Origin: Helicobacter ganmani
GTDB taxonomy: Bacteria; Campylobacterota; Campylobacteria; Campylobacterales; Helicobacteraceae
Direction of reading: 5' to 3'
Assembly: GCF_003364315.1 (NCBI RefSeq)
Contig: NZ_NXLS01000005.1
Coordinates: 1-64,000, forward strand
Length of the DNA: 64,000 bases
The translations under genes were made by a program, and so were the position numbers. Below, piece after piece: positions 28,430 through 37,739 of the stretch; positions within the stretch are counted from its first letter, which is position 1; each line of letters opens with the position of its first letter. The notes beneath the pieces were generated by a model, which worked only from the letters and a program-made list of their open reading frames with translations, searched no databases and had not been told where the DNA came from.

Positions 28430-28914
28430 TCCTTTCATCGGATTTATATCAAAAATGGATAAATTTTGGTATAGCATTTGTTATTATTTTTGCATTAGAC
28501 CAGTCCATCAAATGGTCCTTTTTATTGCAAGGCTATCAGTTTGGCGATATGATTTATGAAACTCGCTTTGTCTCTCTCCTTCTTGTTTATAATAAAGGTG
28601 TAGCATTTTCTATGTTCGCATTTTTGGGAGATTGGCTAAAATTTTTGCAAGTTTTACTTCTTTTTGGAATCCTTATTTACTTATGGAAAAATCAAGAATT
28701 CGTCCAATCCCATACTCTCCCTCTTGGAATCATTTTTGGAGCGGGATTTTCTAATGTCTTAGACCGCTTCATACACGGAGGAGTAGTGGATTATATTTTT
28801 TGGCATTATCAATTTGAGTTTGCAATTTTTAACTTTGCAGATGTGATGATTGATTTAGGGGTTGTTCTTATACTTTATCAAACATTTTTAAGAAAAGATA
28901 AAAGTGTGTCGTGA
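28423..28914 (+). CDS. lspA: Signal peptidase II (prolipoprotein)
   Basis: A 163-aa inner-membrane aspartyl protease with four helices. The catalytic aspartates lie in [10 protein letters not shown] and FNFADVMID. The start is a TTG at 28423, inside the end of glmM; no in-frame ATG precedes the first helix. It would process lipoproteins such as LptE in this window. Translation is probably coupled to glmM. Confidence 0.93.
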   Translation: MLVLSSDLYQKWINFGIAFVIIFALDQSIKWSFLLQGYQFGDMIYETRFVSLLLVYNKGVAFSMFAFLGDWLKFLQVLLLFGILIYLWKNQEFVQSHTLPLGIIFGAGFSNVLDRFIHGGVVDYIFWHYQFEFAIFNFADVMIDLGVVLILYQTFLRKDKSVS

Positions 28915-28938
28915 TAGAATCTCGTCTTTATTTTATTT

Positions 28939-29014
28939 GGTCGCGTAGCTCAGTTGGTAGAGCACTACCTTGACATGGTAGTGGTCGCTGGTTCAAGTCC
29001 AGTCGTGGCCACCA
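28939..29014 (+). tRNA. tRNA-Val (anticodon GAC)
   Basis: 76-nt tRNA: acceptor GGTCGCG pairs with CGTGGCC including G-U pairs, followed by A-CCA encoded. D arm GCTCAGTTGGTAGAGC, anticodon loop TTGACAT (GAC), T arm with GGTTCAAGTCC. It stands alone between lspA and pldA. Confidence 0.97.
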
Positions 29015-29054
29015 CTTTACAAAGATTAAAGCAAAATCCCAAATAAATATTCTC

Positions 29055-30170
29055 CTAACGATTAAACAAAATACCAATACCAAAGCGATTAATGGAGTTA
29101 TTATAATCCTGCAAACTCTCCCCATATCCATTGAAAAATTGCAAATACAAATAAAGATTCTTATAAATTGGGTAGGAATAATCCAATAAAATAGCTCCCT
29201 TATTATCCTCTCTCAAATTATTCCTCAAAGTCGCTGTAAAGAGATGTTTGTTCCATAAATAGCCAAAACTCAAATCGCCATAACCTAAGTATTTAGTAAT
29301 ATCTGGATTATCGTCCTTTTCAGCCTTTTCTGGGATTCTATACCAAGCCCTTAAAGAAGCAACAAAATTTCCATAACTATAAATTCCCTCCGCAAAAATC
29401 CTATCCCAACTACGAGAATGGCTCAAGTCACCACCATTACTTTGATGTAAATAGCCAAAATTAATACGATTAAAAAATAAATCATAATTCTCCAAAGGAT
29501 AGCTAAAATATAAACTCGGCTCATAATTGCTTTCACGAAAAGGTCTAGAGTTTTGATTATCATAAAGTTGCCAAAAACTTTGTTGCGTATAGGCAAAATA
29601 CAAATCTAAATCTTGCGCAAATAAATCATCTAATAGTTTTTTCTTAATGCTAATTTGGAATTTTGTCTCCACCTGTTTATTTTGATTGGGTTCTTTTGAG
29701 CTGCTTATATTCATTGGGATAATATAATTAAATCTATCTGGCTCAAAACCTAATAACCCGCCCATAAATTCATTGCGCTTAAAACGTCCCTCATAGGGTG
29801 TTTTCTTATCAGATTCTACCTCATAAATAGCAGAATCCTCCTTTGCAAGGCTTTGATGCAAAGATTCTTGCTTTAATGAGGAGATTAGTTGATTGGAATC
29901 CATTGGGGATTCTGCTTCTTGAGGCTGCACAAAAGTAACATAAACCTTTTTATCTTTTGGCAAATTTAATGTTAATTGATTTGTTTTTTCTGTATCTACT
30001 TTTATAACTTCCAATACTTCCATATTTTCGTTCAAAATCAATACTTTTAACTTTTCATCGTTTTTAAACTCTAAGGAATCCGAAAGTTTGTCTTTGGAAC
30101 TATTTGCCCATAAATTAAAAGAACATATAAAAACAAAAGCGATTATTTGTAGAATCTTATTCCAAACCAT
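29055..30170 (-). CDS. pldA: Outer-membrane phospholipase A (OMPLA)
   Basis: A 371-aa protein with signal peptide (about 1-22, ending LWA-N) and an N-terminal extension before the 12-strand beta barrel. The catalytic His and Ser occur in YLHQSNGG; the third residue, Asn156 in E. coli, is Asp here in SRSWDRIF. The C-terminus ends with alternating strands to GIGILFNR. It hydrolyses misplaced outer-membrane phospholipids in known members. Monocistronic and convergent to tRNA-Val; the RBS is weak. Confidence 0.9.
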   Translation of the reverse strand: MVWNKILQIIAFVFICSFNLWANSSKDKLSDSLEFKNDEKLKVLILNENMEVLEVIKVDTEKTNQLTLNLPKDKKVYVTFVQPQEAESPMDSNQLISSLKQESLHQSLAKEDSAIYEVESDKKTPYEGRFKRNEFMGGLLGFEPDRFNYIIPMNISSSKEPNQNKQVETKFQISIKKKLLDDLFAQDLDLYFAYTQQSFWQLYDNQNSRPFRESNYEPSLYFSYPLENYDLFFNRINFGYLHQSNGGDLSHSRSWDRIFAEGIYSYGNFVASLRAWYRIPEKAEKDDNPDITKYLGYGDLSFGYLWNKHLFTATLRNNLREDNKGAILLDYSYPIYKNLYLYLQFFNGYGESLQDYNNSINRFGIGILFNR

Positions 30171-30284
30171 ATAAAAACACCAAATTCATAGAAATCCATT
30201 TAGATTATTTATTGAGTAATTTACATTACTATAACAAATTTATTTTTTTTTGTCAATTTATACTTAATTCAAGCAAACTTCTTT

Positions 30285-30305
30285 TATAATTAATGATTTA
30301 ATCAT
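30285..30305 (+). promoter_or_regulatory. Candidate kps promoter -10 with adjacent palindrome
   Basis: TATAAT at 30285-30290 is followed by the perfect palindrome ATGATTTAATCAT at 30293-30305, about where transcription would start. A T-rich stretch lies upstream. A second TATAAT occurs nearer the gene. The palindrome could be an operator for capsule genes; no regulator is identified. Confidence 0.45.
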
Positions 30306-30363
30306 CAAGTAAAATTTATTGAGATAAAATATAATTTTTTAAAGAAAAGAGAGTTTTTTATAA

Positions 30364-31128
30364 ATGACACATATTGTGCAGGCACTATTTTTGCGGGAGC
30401 TAAAAACACGTTTTGGCAAAAACAAACGATTAGGATATTTTTGGGTCATTGGAGAACCAATGTCGCATATTCTTTTTTTCTTAATTATTTTTACCGTGAT
30501 TCGTGCAAGGTCTATTCCGCAAGTTCCCGTGGAAATGTTTTTAGTTACAGGATTTGTGCCATTTTTTATGTTTAGAAACATTATTCAGCAAATTATATCT
30601 GGAGTGCAAGCAAATCTTGCTTTGATAGCCTATAAACCTGTTAAGCCTATCCATGTTTTTATTGCACGCGCACTTCTTGAAATCTGCATTTATTTTTCTA
30701 TTTTTATTATCTTTATGGTGGGATTTGGGTGGTTTTTGGATTTGCCTATTTTGCCTGTGAATTTTTTAGAAGTTCTCATTGCTTTTTTTGGATTAGCTCT
30801 TTTGGGATTTGCAGTAGGCATTTGTCTTGCTTTTTTAAGTAGCGAGTTAGAATATACACAAATCTTCATAAGTTATGGAATCAATGTTTTTTACTTTGCC
30901 TCTGCAGTTTTATATCCTTTGTGGATTATGCCCAACCATATTGTAGAGCTTCTGCTTTACAATCCCGTTTTGCAGCTTCTTGAAATGTTGCGAGAAAATT
31001 ATTTCCCCAATTATCCTTTGACAAATGGAATTAATTTTATTTATCCTTTTTCTATTGCGGTTATTCTACTCTTCATTGGGCTTTGGTATTATTTTTTCCG
31101 TTATAAATATCTAGGACAAATCAAATGA
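30364..31128 (+). CDS. kpsM: Capsule ABC transporter permease KpsM
   Basis: A 254-aa inner-membrane permease of the ABC-2 type, exporting capsular polysaccharide with KpsT. About six helices are seen, and the N-terminal cytoplasmic segment has RELKTRFGKNKRLGYFW. It heads the kpsMTED-kpsS operon and its stop overlaps the kpsT start by 4 nt (ATGA). Shorter than ordinary ABC-2 proteins but normal for KpsM. Confidence 0.95.
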   Translation: MTHIVQALFLRELKTRFGKNKRLGYFWVIGEPMSHILFFLIIFTVIRARSIPQVPVEMFLVTGFVPFFMFRNIIQQIISGVQANLALIAYKPVKPIHVFIARALLEICIYFSIFIIFMVGFGWFLDLPILPVNFLEVLIAFFGLALLGFAVGICLAFLSSELEYTQIFISYGINVFYFASAVLYPLWIMPNHIVELLLYNPVLQLLEMLRENYFPNYPLTNGINFIYPFSIAVILLFIGLWYYFFRYKYLGQIK

Positions 31129-31781
31129 TTAGGCTTGAGCATCTCACAAAATCCTATCCTTTGAACAAAGGGCGGCATTATGTCTTTAAAGACTTAACCT
31201 TTGAATTTCCCGATGATTGCAGTATCGGACTTATGGGACGCAATGGAGCGGGCAAATCCACTTTAATGCGAATCTTAGGAGGAATGGATATGCCAGATAA
31301 AGGAAGAGTTATCACAGATAAGAAAATTTCTTTCCCTATTGGGATTGGAACGCATTTTCAATCCTCACTAAGCTCAAGAGATAATATCAAATTTCTTGCA
31401 CGTGTTTATGGCTATAAAGGAGACGCATTAAAAGAAAAAATCGCTTTTGTGGAAGATTTTGCCGAAATTGGTAAATTCTTTGACGAACCTAGTGGCATCT
31501 TATCATCAGGGATGAAATCACGTGTCTTATTTGGTATGAGTATGGCGTTTGATTTTGATTATTATTTGATTGACGAAGCAGGAGCAGTAGGCGACCCAGC
31601 TTTCAAGAAAAAAAGCGAGGCACTCTATCAAGAAAAACTAAGCACCTCTAAGGTTATTTTGGTTTCTCATAGTGTTTCAGAAATCAAAAAATGGTGTCAT
31701 AAAATCATACACATTCAAGATGGTGTAGCAAAAGTCTATGATGATGTAGATGAAGGCATCAAGGCGTATCAAGGACAATAA
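31125..31781 (+). CDS. kpsT: Capsule ABC transporter ATPase KpsT
   Basis: A 218-aa ABC ATPase. Walker A is GRNGAGKST, the signature ILSSGMKSRV, and Walker B YYLIDEAGAVGD. It lacks the extra C-terminal domain of Wzt-type exporters, so it matches KpsT, which energises glycolipid capsule export through KpsM. It is the second gene of the operon. Confidence 0.96.
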   Translation: MIRLEHLTKSYPLNKGRHYVFKDLTFEFPDDCSIGLMGRNGAGKSTLMRILGGMDMPDKGRVITDKKISFPIGIGTHFQSSLSSRDNIKFLARVYGYKGDALKEKIAFVEDFAEIGKFFDEPSGILSSGMKSRVLFGMSMAFDFDYYLIDEAGAVGDPAFKKKSEALYQEKLSTSKVILVSHSVSEIKKWCHKIIHIQDGVAKVYDDVDEGIKAYQGQ

Positions 31782-32909
31782 ATGGCTTTTTTAAAATCCC
31801 TTTTGCAGCAACCCGGCTTCCAAAAGCTTTTACCTTTCCTTAAAAGCTTCAGAATCGTATATGCGCTAATGATATTTGTAGTTGCTTACTATTTACTCAT
31901 TGCAGCTGACCGCTATGTAAGTTCTATTACTTTAAGTGTGCGTTCTATCAATAATGATATTACACCCGTTAGCGGTTTGGCTTCTCTTATTGGTGTAAAT
32001 TCAAGCGCAAGAGAAGATGTGCTATTTTTAAAACAATACATTCACTCTCTTGATATGCTCAATATTCTTGATAAAGAGATTCAACTCAAAAACCTTTACG
32101 CCTCCCAAATAAAAGACCCTTTCTTTATGTTGCGCAGCCATGCAAGTCAAGAGAGTTTTTTTAAGTTTTATCAAAAGAGAGTAGAAACCGTCCTTGATGA
32201 TACTTCTGGATTATTACAGGTGAATGTTGAAGGTTTCTCACCACAAGATGCACAGACCATTGCACAGGCTATCTTAAAGGAATCCGAACGCTTTATTAAT
32301 GAAATCTCACAAAGTGCCGCAAGAGAACAAATGGCATTTGCAGAACAAGAACTTTTAAAAGCAAAAACACGTTTGCAAACTGCCAAAAATGAGCTTTTGG
32401 CATTCCAGAGTCGTTATGGCGTTTTTGACCCACTCAAACAAGCAGAAGCAAAAGCCAACCTGACAACAGGAATTGAAAGCAAAATTGCTGAAAAAGAAAC
32501 ACAATTAACCACTATGCAAACCTATCTTAACGAAAACGCACCACAAATCATTATGCTAAAATCTGAAATTAATGCTTTGAAAAAACAATTAGCCAAAGAA
32601 ACTTCCAAAATCGTTTCTTCTAGCAATTCCAAACGACTTAATGATTTAGCAGCAAGATTTCAAGATTTGACCATTGAAGCACAATTTGCTCAAGACGCAT
32701 ACACCGTAGCACTTACTTCCATTGAAACCACGAGAATAGAATCTAGCCGTAAAATCAAGCAACTTGTTGTGATTCAAAATGCTAGTGAGCCACAAGACCC
32801 AGAATACCCCAAAAAGATTTATAACATTCTCACCATTTTTGTGCTTTTATCCGCCATTTATGGTATTGTTAAACTCATCGCAATGATTATAGAGGAGCAT
32901 AAATACTAA
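31782..32909 (+). CDS. kpsE: Capsule export inner-membrane adaptor KpsE
   Basis: A 375-aa polysaccharide co-polymerase-type adaptor: N-terminal helix at about 25-42, a large periplasmic coiled-coil region (about 170-300), and a C-terminal helix (about 345-365). It links the KpsMT transporter to the outer-membrane channel KpsD. It begins right after the kpsT stop and ends at the kpsD start (TAATG). Confidence 0.94.
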   Translation: MAFLKSLLQQPGFQKLLPFLKSFRIVYALMIFVVAYYLLIAADRYVSSITLSVRSINNDITPVSGLASLIGVNSSAREDVLFLKQYIHSLDMLNILDKEIQLKNLYASQIKDPFFMLRSHASQESFFKFYQKRVETVLDDTSGLLQVNVEGFSPQDAQTIAQAILKESERFINEISQSAAREQMAFAEQELLKAKTRLQTAKNELLAFQSRYGVFDPLKQAEAKANLTTGIESKIAEKETQLTTMQTYLNENAPQIIMLKSEINALKKQLAKETSKIVSSSNSKRLNDLAARFQDLTIEAQFAQDAYTVALTSIETTRIESSRKIKQLVVIQNASEPQDPEYPKKIYNILTIFVLLSAIYGIVKLIAMIIEEHKY

Positions 32910-34636
32910 TGAAAAAATCCGTTCAGACACTATTAATCAGCTTTTTCTTTGCAGCTTTTGCACAAGCTGTTGATGTTTCATCTATTTCAGCTACCCAACC
33001 ACCCTATCAAGAGCAAACAGAACAGAATTATCCGCCACAAAATACACAACAAACAACACAAAACCAAATGCAAGCCCAACAGACGATTCCTAATTCTCCT
33101 GCAACCAATACACAAAATCTCCCCGAGCAGTTGCCCGCCGTATTTGGAGCACATTTGTTTAATGGCAACTTCACACAAGCTTCTCAATCACTCTACAATC
33201 CAGATTATAAAATTGCGGTGGGGGATAAAATCAACTTTAGAATGTGGGGGGCAGTAGAATTTCAACAAGAATTAATGGTAGATTCACAAGGCAATGTGTT
33301 TATCCCAAGTGTTGGAGCAGTTAATCTACTAGGCATTAGAAATGGAGATTTGGTCAAAGTTCTAAAATCAAGCATTGCAAAAATCTACAAACAAAATGTT
33401 TTCGTTTATGCTGATATGAATGTTTATCAAAATGTTTCTATTTTTGTTACAGGAAATGTGAATCGTCCGGGTCTTTACCAAGGCTTGAGTTCTGATTCTG
33501 TTGTGCAATACTTAGACAAAGCAGGTGGAATCAACCTAGAGTATGGAAGTTTTAGAAATATTGAGATTCTACGCAACAATAAAATTGCACTAAACATTGA
33601 CTTGTATGATTTTCTTTTTGAGGGCAAAATGAAGCTATTTCCTTTTAGGACAGGTGATGTGATTTTAGTCAAAAACATTGAAAACTATGCTTTTGCAGAG
33701 GGAGATGTGCAAAAGCCTTTCCGATTTGAGCTTAAAAACAATATCAAAACCCTGCAAGATTTGGCAAATGCAGCAGGAGCAAAACCTATCGTAACCAATG
33801 CAGTTGTGCGCTCCTATTTGCCCAATCACACGATAGATGTTGTATCCTATAACAAAAAAGATTTCCAATCCGTGCTTTTAAGAGTAGGCGATGAAGTGGA
33901 ATTCCGCCCAGATTACAATGCCGAAAATATCCATATTACGATAGAGGGGGAACATAGTGGCTTGCACTCTATGGTTGTCAAAAAAGGAACAAGCCTAGCA
34001 GAGGTTGTCTTGAAACTTAAACCCAATCAACAATCCAATATTGATGCGATTCAGCTTTATCGTGTAAGTGTCGCACAAACGCAAAAACAACTTATTGAGG
34101 CACAATTAAAAGAACTTGAAACCATTGCACTAACTTCCTCCTCCGTTACTGCACAAGAAGCAAGTATGCGCGCAAGTCATTCTCAGATGGTGCTAGAGTT
34201 TATTGAGCGCGCAAAAAATGTTCAACCCAAAGGTCAAGTTGTTTTAGAAAACAAACAAGCCTTTACCAAAACAATCCTTGAAGAAGGTGATATTATTAAC
34301 ATTCCCGCAAAAAGCAATTTAGTGCTTGTGCAAGGGGAAGTTGCATTACCGGGAGCTTTCACTTATGAACCAAACAAAAGTTTGCGAGACTATATTAAAT
34401 TAGCAGGTGATTTCACTGAACGCGCAAACAAAAAACGAATCTTAGTCATTCGCTCTAATGGCAAAGCGGAACGTTACAATGGAAATTGGTCATCTGGCAC
34501 TAAAACAATACAACCCGGGGATTCTGTGCTTGTTTTACCAGAAATTGAAACAGGACGAGGATTGCAGATTACAAGTATCTTGACACAAATTCTTTACCAA
34601 GTGGCAGTTGCAACTAAAGTCATTTTAGACCTTTAA
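32909..34636 (+). CDS. kpsD: Capsule export outer-membrane protein KpsD
   Basis: A 575-aa Wza-like export protein. Signal peptide at residues 1-20 (ends AQA), then a glutamine/proline-rich stretch to about residue 75, then the polysaccharide-export domain (KIAVGDKINFRMWG) and soluble-ligand-binding beta-grasp repeats (IFVTGNVNRPGLY, VLVQGEVALPGAF). It forms the periplasm-spanning exit for capsule. Coding continues from kpsE without a gap. Confidence 0.94.
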   Translation: MKKSVQTLLISFFFAAFAQAVDVSSISATQPPYQEQTEQNYPPQNTQQTTQNQMQAQQTIPNSPATNTQNLPEQLPAVFGAHLFNGNFTQASQSLYNPDYKIAVGDKINFRMWGAVEFQQELMVDSQGNVFIPSVGAVNLLGIRNGDLVKVLKSSIAKIYKQNVFVYADMNVYQNVSIFVTGNVNRPGLYQGLSSDSVVQYLDKAGGINLEYGSFRNIEILRNNKIALNIDLYDFLFEGKMKLFPFRTGDVILVKNIENYAFAEGDVQKPFRFELKNNIKTLQDLANAAGAKPIVTNAVVRSYLPNHTIDVVSYNKKDFQSVLLRVGDEVEFRPDYNAENIHITIEGEHSGLHSMVVKKGTSLAEVVLKLKPNQQSNIDAIQLYRVSVAQTQKQLIEAQLKELETIALTSSSVTAQEASMRASHSQMVLEFIERAKNVQPKGQVVLENKQAFTKTILEEGDIINIPAKSNLVLVQGEVALPGAFTYEPNKSLRDYIKLAGDFTERANKKRILVIRSNGKAERYNGNWSSGTKTIQPGDSVLVLPEIETGRGLQITSILTQILYQVAVATKVILDL

Positions 34637-34663
34637 GATAAAAAGCCAAATAAGAATTGTCCA

Positions 34664-35926
34664 ATGCAACTAGATAATGCAATTTCACAATTTAGAGATT
34701 CTAACATTCTCCTTTTACAAGGACCTGTGGGTCCTTTTTTCTATCATTTGGCACAAAAACTCAAAAAAAATAACAATCAAGTTTTTAAACTAAACTTCAA
34801 TGGGGGAGATTTGCTTTTTTTTCCTTTTAAAGCACAAAGTTATCGCGGTCAATTAGCGGATTTTGAAGAATTTATAAGACATTTTTATCTCAATCATAAA
34901 ATCCAAAAAATTTTTATGTTCAATGACTGCCGCCCATTGCACAAAATCGCCATTAAAGTAGCCAAATCCCTGAAGATTCCTTATTTCATATTTGAAGAAG
35001 GCTACATTCGCCCAAACTTTATTACATTGGAAAATAAAGGTGTCAATGCAAATTCCACACTTCCAAAAGACCCACAAGTTTTTTCAAAATTTACCCCCCA
35101 ATCCAAAGAACAAGAATACAGCATTAAGCATTCTTTTAGAAATATGGCTTGGTTTTCCTTTTTGTATTGGTTTTCTGCTTTTTGGTGTGGATTGTATTTT
35201 AACAATAAGCTACATCACCGTAGTTTAAGTGGTATGGAAATGTTTCCTTGGTTTCTTTCGCTCTTTAGAAAATATCTCTATAAATTTAGCGAAAAAGAAG
35301 ACATTGAATTTATTTTAGAATCCAAAAAACAATATTTTGCCCTTATTTTACAAGTGCATAATGATACACAAATCAAAAATCATTTTGAAGGAAGGAGGAT
35401 TGAAAACTTCATTAGAAACTCTATTCGCTCCTTTGCGCAACACGCAAAACCTCAACATTTTTTAGTCATCAAGCATCACCCAATGGACAGAGGCTATAAA
35501 AATTACAAGATTTTTATCAAACGACAAGCAAGAAAATATAATGTAAATAGTCGCGTCATTTATTTGCACGATATACATTTGCCTGATTTTTTACGTAATG
35601 CGTTAGGCTGTATCGTCATTAATAGCACAACAGGACTTTCAAGCATTTTGCACAAATGCCCCACAAAAGTATGTGGTAGCGCATTTTACGACATCAAAGG
35701 ATTGACATTCCAAGAACCCTTAAGCAAATTTTGGAGTGGTGCAAAGAAATTTAAAATTGACCAACAACTTTTTGTAAATTTCAGAAAATATCTAATAGAG
35801 CATAATCAAATCAATGGTAGTTTTTATGGCTCTCTTTCTTCTAAAATATCCCCCCCCCCCGCACAGAAATACGTGAGAAATTCCGCTGGAATGGGAGAGC
35901 GCATTAAAACAATCCAAAAAACCTAA
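34664..35926 (+). CDS. kpsS: Capsule lipid-linker Kdo transferase KpsS, phase-variable C-terminus
   Basis: A 420-aa KpsS-family protein, known to add the first Kdo residues to phosphatidylglycerol as capsule linker. The conserved part, with VGPFFYHLA, FEEGYIRP and VIKHHPMDRGYKN, ends at about residue 390 (INGSFYG). An 11-C tract follows. With 11 C the tail ends ERIKTIQKT (420 aa); with 10 C it would end PPPHRNT (403 aa); with 12 C it would run to 415 aa. None removes the enzyme core. Gap of 27 nt after kpsD. Confidence 0.9.
   Translation: MQLDNAISQFRDSNILLLQGPVGPFFYHLAQKLKKNNNQVFKLNFNGGDLLFFPFKAQSYRGQLADFEEFIRHFYLNHKIQKIFMFNDCRPLHKIAIKVAKSLKIPYFIFEEGYIRPNFITLENKGVNANSTLPKDPQVFSKFTPQSKEQEYSIKHSFRNMAWFSFLYWFSAFWCGLYFNNKLHHRSLSGMEMFPWFLSLFRKYLYKFSEKEDIEFILESKKQYFALILQVHNDTQIKNHFEGRRIENFIRNSIRSFAQHAKPQHFLVIKHHPMDRGYKNYKIFIKRQARKYNVNSRVIYLHDIHLPDFLRNALGCIVINSTTGLSSILHKCPTKVCGSAFYDIKGLTFQEPLSKFWSGAKKFKIDQQLFVNFRKYLIEHNQINGSFYGSLSSKISPPPAQKYVRNSAGMGERIKTIQKT
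35850..35860. repeat. 11-base poly-C tract near kpsS 3' end
   Basis: Eleven C in a row in the coding strand of kpsS, after the conserved domain. All three possible frames give a protein of similar length with a different short tail, unlike a classical on/off tract. Confidence 0.95.
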
Positions 35927-36008
35927 TAAACCTCTACATTTCTTGTGAGATTCCATTGTAGAATCGTGGCAATCTCCTAAGCACAACTATGCAAAAAACA
36001 AAGGCGCG

Positions 36009-36362
36009 CTACAACTGCTTGCCAATTGTTTGGTCATTCAAACGTTTCCTAAGCACCAAATCAATAATTGGCTGCTCTCTTGAATTCGCGCGTTTGCAAT
36101 GATCTTTTTGAAAAAAATCTGTAAGCTTTATTACAATTTTTGCCCATTTTTTATCCTTCTCACGCCATGCGTGTGAAGAAACAGACTCCCAAGCATAGCC
36201 ATTAAACAAAGTTGCATTCACGAAATGATCTAATGCACGCACCCCTTGTCTCACACGCGATACCTTGCCAAAAGTTCCCACAACCACAATTAACAAATAG
36301 CCAACCACCATTAAAGGAACGAGTGCGCATAGCAATAAAGTCCCTGCTAATTTTTCTTTCAT
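36009..36362 (-). CDS. Small membrane protein of unknown function downstream of P450
   Basis: A 117-aa protein with one long hydrophobic segment (about 8-30) and a basic tail. The region SSHAWREKDKKWAKIVIKL then FFQKDHCKR resembles short bacterial and phage-carried proteins I have seen but cannot name with confidence. Its ATG follows the P450 stop directly (TAAATG), so it is the third gene of the hydrolase-P450 operon. Function unknown. Confidence 0.7.
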   Translation of the reverse strand: MKEKLAGTLLLCALVPLMVVGYLLIVVVGTFGKVSRVRQGVRALDHFVNATLFNGYAWESVSSHAWREKDKKWAKIVIKLTDFFQKDHCKRANSREQPIIDLVLRKRLNDQTIGKQL

Positions 36363-37739
36363 TTAATTTTTTCTTTGTGTGAATTGAATCTGCATTCCAT
36401 TTGCCGAACGAATTGTAAGACGCCCTACGACATCTGGAACAAAATTTTCTTGCAATTTTAATTGATAATTTCTCAAAATATTTGCCAAAATCAAAACTGC
36501 CTCTTGCATTGCGAATCCCTGTCCAATACAAATGCGCTCTCCCATTCCAAAGGGCAAATAAGTGTCTTTCTGAATTACATTTTTCTCCTCAAAACGACTA
36601 GGGTCAAACTCGTGCGGATTTTTCCAATAGCTTTCGTGCCTTTGAATCAACCAAGGAGCAACCACAACACCAGAGCCTTCTTTGACTAATTTGTTTTGAA
36701 TCTTAACCTCTTGCTTTGCAGTCCTTGCAAAGAATCCAACAGGAGGATAAAGTCGCAAAGATTCTTTGAAAATATTAGAAACATATTTTAATTTGCGCAA
36801 ATGTTGCAAAGTAAGAATCTCCTCTCCTGCGACTTCATAGATTTCTTGATAAGCCTTTTCTTGTTCCTGCGGTGAAATGCTTAAAATATATAAAGTCCAA
36901 GTTAAAGAACTTGCGCTCGTCTCGTGTCCTGCCAAAAACAGCATTGCCACTTGGTCTAAAATCTCTTCAAAGCTGAATCTTTCGCCACTTTGTGGGTCAA
37001 TCACTTCAAGCAATGAAGCCAAAATATCCTCATATTCTCCACCCTTTCCCGCACTCACCGCATCATAACGCGGTTTAATAATATCTGCTAACACTCTACG
37101 AATCGTATCCCCTGCCCTCATTCGCTTGCGCTCCCCTAAGAGATAAGAAATCCATTGTGGAATGCAAAACATTTTACGAATCGCTGTATGCACGGTTTGC
37201 TCTTGAAACACTACAAAAGCGTCCAAGACTTCTTTGCCTTGTGATTCGTCTAGCTTTTGGGATAGAATCGTGCGAAAAATTACATCTGCTGTTACAAAGG
37301 TCATCACCTCATCTATCTCTATGATTGCGCCATTTGGATAGCGGGAAAGCTTCTTCATCATGTCTTCTACGGCTTCATTCATTAAGCCAAAAACTTTTGT
37401 AATGCGCGCCTGCTCAAAACTCGGGCGCAAAAGCTCCCTTTGTTTTTGCCATACTCCACCATTTGTTGTGAAAATACTCTCACCAAGCAAAGGCTTAAGC
37501 AGCTGATGTAACCAATTGCTTTTGGGAAATTTTTGCACCTCATCTACCATTACACGACGCACATCTTTAGGGTGATTAACGATGTAAAGGTCAAAACCGG
37601 GCATTTTAACCTGCCCAGATTTCATTTTGTAGCTTTTTTCATACAAGCCATCAAGCCAAGAACGTCTTTTGAGTAAAAATGTCGTCAGCAAGCTTGCTTT
37701 ATTTTTATGTGGCTTAGGGAAGAATGGACATTGTCCCAT
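36363..37739 (-). CDS. Cytochrome P450 next to capsule genes
   Basis: A 458-aa cytochrome P450. The heme-binding loop FGMGERICIG places the cysteine ligand at residue 404. The I-helix oxygen-binding motif is AGHETSASS and the K-helix ExxR is ESLRL. Bacterial P450s are uncommon in Campylobacterota. From memory, C. jejuni carries one (CYP172A1) beside kpsS and a membrane protein, the same three-gene neighbourhood as here. It is translationally coupled to the hydrolase upstream (TAATG). Substrate unknown; redox partners are not adjacent. Confidence 0.94.
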   Translation of the reverse strand: MGQCPFFPKPHKNKASLLTTFLLKRRSWLDGLYEKSYKMKSGQVKMPGFDLYIVNHPKDVRRVMVDEVQKFPKSNWLHQLLKPLLGESIFTTNGGVWQKQRELLRPSFEQARITKVFGLMNEAVEDMMKKLSRYPNGAIIEIDEVMTFVTADVIFRTILSQKLDESQGKEVLDAFVVFQEQTVHTAIRKMFCIPQWISYLLGERKRMRAGDTIRRVLADIIKPRYDAVSAGKGGEYEDILASLLEVIDPQSGERFSFEEILDQVAMLFLAGHETSASSLTWTLYILSISPQEQEKAYQEIYEVAGEEILTLQHLRKLKYVSNIFKESLRLYPPVGFFARTAKQEVKIQNKLVKEGSGVVVAPWLIQRHESYWKNPHEFDPSRFEEKNVIQKDTYLPFGMGERICIGQGFAMQEAVLILANILRNYQLKLQENFVPDVVGRLTIRSANGMQIQFTQRKN

